Made by a program: the position numbers and the translations under genes. Below the pieces are notes generated by a model, which searched no databases, was not told the DNA's origin, and was given only the letters and a program-made list of their open reading frames with translations. This document shows positions 4,371 to 7,151 of a DNA stretch of 7,151 nucleotides, one piece after another (positions within the stretch are counted from its first letter, which is position 1; each line of letters begins with the position of its first letter). Source of the DNA: Rhodospirillaceae bacterium (GTDB lineage: Bacteria > Pseudomonadota > Alphaproteobacteria > Rhodospirillales > Magnetospirillaceae); contig JASLCK010000408.1 of assembly GCA_030151865.1 (NCBI GenBank), positions 1 through 7,151 of the forward strand. Direction: 5' to 3'.

Positions 4371-5180
4371 ATGCTGTTTTTCCTGACCAAACTGATCTCG
4401 TTGATCGTCTCGCCCATGGGGTTTTTGCTGCTCCTGGCGGGTGTCGGCATCCTTTTGCTGTGGCGCAAGCGCTGGCGGCAGGGCAGGGCGGTGTTGTCCC
4501 TGTTTGCCGTTCTGGCGATTGCCTCGCCCTTCGTTAATGAATGGGCCCTGGGGCTGCTGGAACAGCGCTTTCCCCAGCCTGTTCTGCCCGAAAAGATCGA
4601 TGGAATTATTATTCTGGGCGGTTCGGTCGATCCGATCCTCAGCGACGATCACGGGCAAACCGTGGTGATGGAAGCGGCATCCCGGCTGACCGAAGGGATT
4701 CGCTTGGCCAAGCGCCACCCGGAAGCCAAAGTGCTGTTTACCGGCGGGTCCGGGGTGGCGTCGCGCACGGCGTCCAGCGAAGCCCGTTATGTGGTGCCGT
4801 TGCTGGTCGATATGGGAATCCCCGCCGATCGGATCGTGATCGAGGATCAATCGCTCGATACGTATCAAAATGCCGTTTTCAGCAAGGAAATCGCCAAGCC
4901 GCAAATCGGCCAAACTTGGGTTTTGGTGACATCGGCCCGCCATATGCCCCGTTCGGTCGGCGTGTTTCGCAAGGTTGGCTGGCCGGTGATCGCCTATCCG
5001 GTTGATTATCAGACCACCAGCCAATCCTTTGCCGTGCGCCTGTCATCCCTGCGTTTGCCGCGTCTGGCGATCTATTCGCAGCCCGCCCATGAATGGCAGG
5101 GATTGCTGTTCTATTGGCTGACCGGGCGCACCGACAGCCTGTTCCCCGCACCCAAGGCTGGGGGCCAGGAAAACCCTTAA
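4371..5180 (+). CDS. YdcF/ElyC/SanA-family (DUF218) envelope protein
   Basis: This 269-residue protein belongs to the DUF218 family (PF02698). Two N-terminal membrane helices (about 4-30 and 40-56) are followed by a domain with family motifs: DGIIILGGSVDP (77-88), EAASRLTEGIRLAKRHPEAK (101-120) leading into LFTGGSG, the EDQSLDTYQNA segment (158-168), and VTSARHMPRSVGVFRKVGW (186-204) followed by YPVDY. Two helices before the domain make it more like E. coli ElyC than SanA or YdcF. ElyC affects peptidoglycan and envelope assembly, probably through lipid-carrier metabolism, but the biochemical activity of the family is not settled. The domain probably faces the periplasm. The ATG is preceded by GGAT at 5 bases. 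It follows the small membrane protein gene by 53 bases and is followed by a lytic transglycosylase, which supports an envelope role. Confidence 0.88.
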   Translation: MLFFLTKLISLIVSPMGFLLLLAGVGILLLWRKRWRQGRAVLSLFAVLAIASPFVNEWALGLLEQRFPQPVLPEKIDGIIILGGSVDPILSDDHGQTVVMEAASRLTEGIRLAKRHPEAKVLFTGGSGVASRTASSEARYVVPLLVDMGIPADRIVIEDQSLDTYQNAVFSKEIAKPQIGQTWVLVTSARHMPRSVGVFRKVGWPVIAYPVDYQTTSQSFAVRLSSLRLPRLAIYSQPAHEWQGLLFYWLTGRTDSLFPAPKAGGQENP

Positions 5181-5200
5181 AAATTTGGCGCAGGGTTTTT
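5170..5200 (+). terminator. Weak terminator-like hairpin after the YdcF-family gene
   Basis: AAAACCCT (5170-5177, ending just before the stop codon) pairs with AGGGTTTT (5192-5199) across a 14-base loop, with T5 at 5196-5200. Only three of the eight pairs are GC and the loop is long, so it is at best a partial terminator between this gene and mltB. Confidence 0.3.
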
Positions 5201-5267
5201 ACGTTGCGGGGGCGGAATGGCTGTGGCAGAACCAATCTCAGATCCGCTTGAAGCAAGGATGTGCAAA

Positions 5268-6269
5268 ATGGCAAGGTGGGGTCTTGGAACCGTCGCCGGT
5301 GGGCTGACGGCCCTGTGGCTGAGCATCGGAACCGCCCTGGCCCAGCCAGAAAAGGACTTCCCGACCTGGCTGGCCGAGGTCAAGGCCGAAGCTGTCCAGA
5401 AAGGAATCAGCGAAGCCACGGTTTCCCAGGCTCTGGACGGGGTCCAACCGATCGATCGGGTGCTGGAACTGGACCGCAAGCAGCCGGAATTTACCCTGAC
5501 ATTTGATGAATATCTGGCCCGCGTCACCCCGCCCGCCCGCATCAAACAGGGCCGCACGCTGCTGGCCCAGAACAAAAAGCTTTTGCACGCCATTTCCGCC
5601 CAATATCAGGTTCCGCCCAATGTGGTGGTGGCGATGTGGGGCATCGAGACGGACTTTGGCCGTCTGACCGGCGGCTTCCAGGTGGTTCCGGCTCTGGCGA
5701 CGCTGGCCTATGACGGGCGGCGCAGCCAGTATTTTCGGGGCGAGTTGATGAATGCGCTGACCATCATCGACAAAGGCATTCCGGCGGAACGGATGCGCGG
5801 GTCGTGGGCGGGCGCCATGGGGCAATGCCAGTTCATGCCGTCCACCTATCTGCGCTATGCCCGTCCCTGGCAGGGGAACGGTCCCGCCGATATCTGGACC
5901 AACCAGGCCGATGCCTTGGCTTCGGCGGCCAATTATCTGTCGTCCATCGGCTGGAACCCGCATCAAAGCTGGGGCAGGGCGGTTAAGCTGCCGCCGCACG
6001 GCATCGCCCCCCAACTGATCGGTCTGGACAACAAACGGTCGCTGAAGGAATGGTCCAAGCTGGGAATTCGTCTGCCCAACGGCAAGCCGTTGCCGAAAAG
6101 CGATATCGAAGCGTCGTTGATTCGGGCCGAAACCGGCAAGGGCGACGATGTGGGCGTCGGCAAACCCTATCTGGTTTACGATAATTTTCGCGTGATCATG
6201 AAGTGGAACCGCTCGACTTTCTTCGCTTTGGGTGCGGGAACCCTTGCCGACCGGCTTGCGAGTAAGTAA
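5268..6269 (+). CDS. mltB: MltB-type lytic murein transglycosylase
   Basis: This 333-residue periplasmic enzyme of the SLT_2/MltB family (PF13406) would cleave the MurNAc-GlcNAc bond of peptidoglycan to give 1,6-anhydro ends. Residues 1-26 are a standard signal peptide (MARW, a hydrophobic stretch, then GTALA before Q26). The catalytic glutamate is E127 in VVAMWGIETDFGR, matching the VET/ESxYG-type motif of MltB; the second signature is GSWAGAMGQCQFMPSTY (178-194). There is no lipobox cysteine, so unlike E. coli MltB it should be soluble. The start at 5268 is chosen because AAGGA lies 8 bases upstream and gives a clean signal peptide; starts at 5217 and 5259 are in frame but add up to 17 residues before it. 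It follows the YdcF-family gene by 87 bases and precedes rlpA by 43 bases, probably one operon with rlpA. Confidence 0.94.
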   Translation: MARWGLGTVAGGLTALWLSIGTALAQPEKDFPTWLAEVKAEAVQKGISEATVSQALDGVQPIDRVLELDRKQPEFTLTFDEYLARVTPPARIKQGRTLLAQNKKLLHAISAQYQVPPNVVVAMWGIETDFGRLTGGFQVVPALATLAYDGRRSQYFRGELMNALTIIDKGIPAERMRGSWAGAMGQCQFMPSTYLRYARPWQGNGPADIWTNQADALASAANYLSSIGWNPHQSWGRAVKLPPHGIAPQLIGLDNKRSLKEWSKLGIRLPNGKPLPKSDIEASLIRAETGKGDDVGVGKPYLVYDNFRVIMKWNRSTFFALGAGTLADRLASK

Positions 6270-6312
6270 CGTGTCCGCATCCGCTGTACCCCCGGTCGGG
6301 AGACGCTACTAG

Positions 6313-7151
6313 ATGATGCGACGCCTGCCGCATGTCCGATTTTTGATGGTTCTGGCAAGCTGCGCCATTTTGGGAGCTTGTTCCGAGGCCAATCTGGCCT
6401 CCTACGCCGTAAAGGAAGCCGCTGACGGCTCCAAGGGCGGGGTCTATAAGGTCGGTAAGCCCTATCAGATTTCCGGCGTCTGGTACTATCCGGCGGAAGA
6501 TTACAATTACAACGAAACCGGCGTGGCTTCGTGGTACGGCCCGGACTTCCATGGCAAATACACCGCCAACGGCGAAGTGTTTGACCAAAACGAAGTCACG
6601 GCGGCCCACCGTACCCTGCCGCTTCCCAGTTTCGTTCGCGTAACGAATTTGGATAACGGCCGTGTTCTGGTGGTCCGGGTCAATGACCGTGGTCCCTTTG
6701 CCCGTGGCCGCATTCTCGATTTGTCGCGCCGCGCCGCCCAATTGCTGGGAATCGAGGATCGCGGCACCGCCCGCGTGCGCGTCGAGATCATGGCCGAGGA
6801 AAGCCGCGCCCTGGCCATGAAGATGAAGTCCAATTCGGACGAACCGCCGGTCGAGGCCGCGCCGCGCGAAAGCGTCAAGGCGGAAAGCCTGCCCGCGCCC
6901 GGCAGCAAGGATGCGCCTAAGACGGTGTCGAAGGGTGAAGTGCAGGAACGCACCGCCTTGGGGCCGATGGCCGAACCGCAATTGGCAAGCCAGACCGTCA
7001 AGACCGTCGCCGTCAAGCCGACCCAGCTCTTTATTCAGACCGGGGCTTTTTCCCGTTACGACAACGCCAACCGCATGAGCGCGGCCCTGGCGTCGTTCGG
7101 CTCGGTTTCGGTCAGTCAAGTGACCTCGAAATCGGGCAACACCCTGTTTCG
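6313..7151 (+). CDS. rlpA: RlpA septal lytic transglycosylase lipoprotein, C-terminus beyond window
   Basis: The first 279 residues of an RlpA lipoprotein are present and the right edge cuts the gene. A lipoprotein signal is seen as LGAC with C23 as the lipidated residue; the following S24 favours outer-membrane sorting. The double-psi beta-barrel covers about 69-158, with GVASWYGPDFHGKYTANGE, AAHRTLPLPSFVRVTNL and VRVNDRGPFARGRILDLS. By comparison with Pseudomonas aeruginosa RlpA, E88 and H99 keep the catalytic Glu-His pair with the same 11-residue spacing, so cleavage of denuded (peptide-free) glycan strands at the septum is expected. A charged Pro/Ala linker (about 165-235) leads to the start of a SPOR domain (LFIQTGAFSRYDNANRM from 239), which binds denuded glycan. 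The ATG at 6313 follows GGGAG at 10 bases; a second ATG is adjacent. In many alphaproteobacteria a D,D-carboxypeptidase gene comes next, which cannot be checked here. Confidence 0.94.
   Translation, partial: MMRRLPHVRFLMVLASCAILGACSEANLASYAVKEAADGSKGGVYKVGKPYQISGVWYYPAEDYNYNETGVASWYGPDFHGKYTANGEVFDQNEVTAAHRTLPLPSFVRVTNLDNGRVLVVRVNDRGPFARGRILDLSRRAAQLLGIEDRGTARVRVEIMAEESRALAMKMKSNSDEPPVEAAPRESVKAESLPAPGSKDAPKTVSKGEVQERTALGPMAEPQLASQTVKTVAVKPTQLFIQTGAFSRYDNANRMSAALASFGSVSVSQVTSKSGNTLF

Noticed and set aside
5238..6014. Leftward frame of 258 codons within mltB
   Set aside because: Antisense shadow of the transglycosylase; no ribosome-binding site or recognisable motif.
6196..7119. Leftward frame of 307 codons opposite mltB and rlpA
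   Set aside because: It lies antisense to a convincing RlpA reading frame with all family motifs and has no domain of its own.

Overview
The window joins an integrated mobile element (positions 1 to about 2419) to what looks like core chromosome (about 2420 to 7151). GC-rich coding, a soluble multi-gene chemotaxis style receptor, Asp/Glu-rich TTGAC-type promoters and an mltB-rlpA gene pair suggest an alphaproteobacterium, possibly a Rhodospirillales/Magnetospirillum-like organism; that assignment is an inference from style, not from a marker gene.

Left region. Everything here is read leftwards. A ColE2-type replication initiator (1-885, running off the left edge) is preceded by a 16-codon leader ORF that overlaps its start codon (TAATG), and by a 5' leader whose promoter begins near 1034. 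Facing it is a well-formed sigma70-like promoter (912-940) whose transcript would stop at a hairpin-plus-T-tract terminator (962-1010). This predicts a roughly 60-nt antisense RNA covering the start of the rep mRNA: a complete plasmid-style copy-control switch in about 150 bases. Next is a tyrosine-recombinase integrase (1095-2213), whose promoter region carries repeated GTGTCCCA octamers.

Junction. A complete tRNA-Ser(UGA) gene (2294-2383) lies 22 bases beyond the 5' half of a second tRNA-Ser(UGA) gene (2406-2448) that is cut off in its anticodon arm. The two share a 14-base anticodon-loop sequence, the likely attachment core. The simplest reading is that the element integrated in the anticodon loop, destroyed the host tRNA gene and brought its own whole replacement, placed to be transcribed from the host tRNA promoter.

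Right region. A cytoplasmic methyl-accepting chemotaxis protein (2574-4004, leftward) ends at a strong terminator (2493-2532). Divergent from it, a rightward set holds a 39-residue single-pass membrane protein (4198-4317), a YdcF/ElyC-family envelope protein (4371-5180), an MltB-type lytic transglycosylase (5268-6269) and an RlpA lipoprotein with a DPBB domain and the start of a SPOR domain (6313 to the right edge). The last three point to cell-envelope and peptidoglycan turnover.
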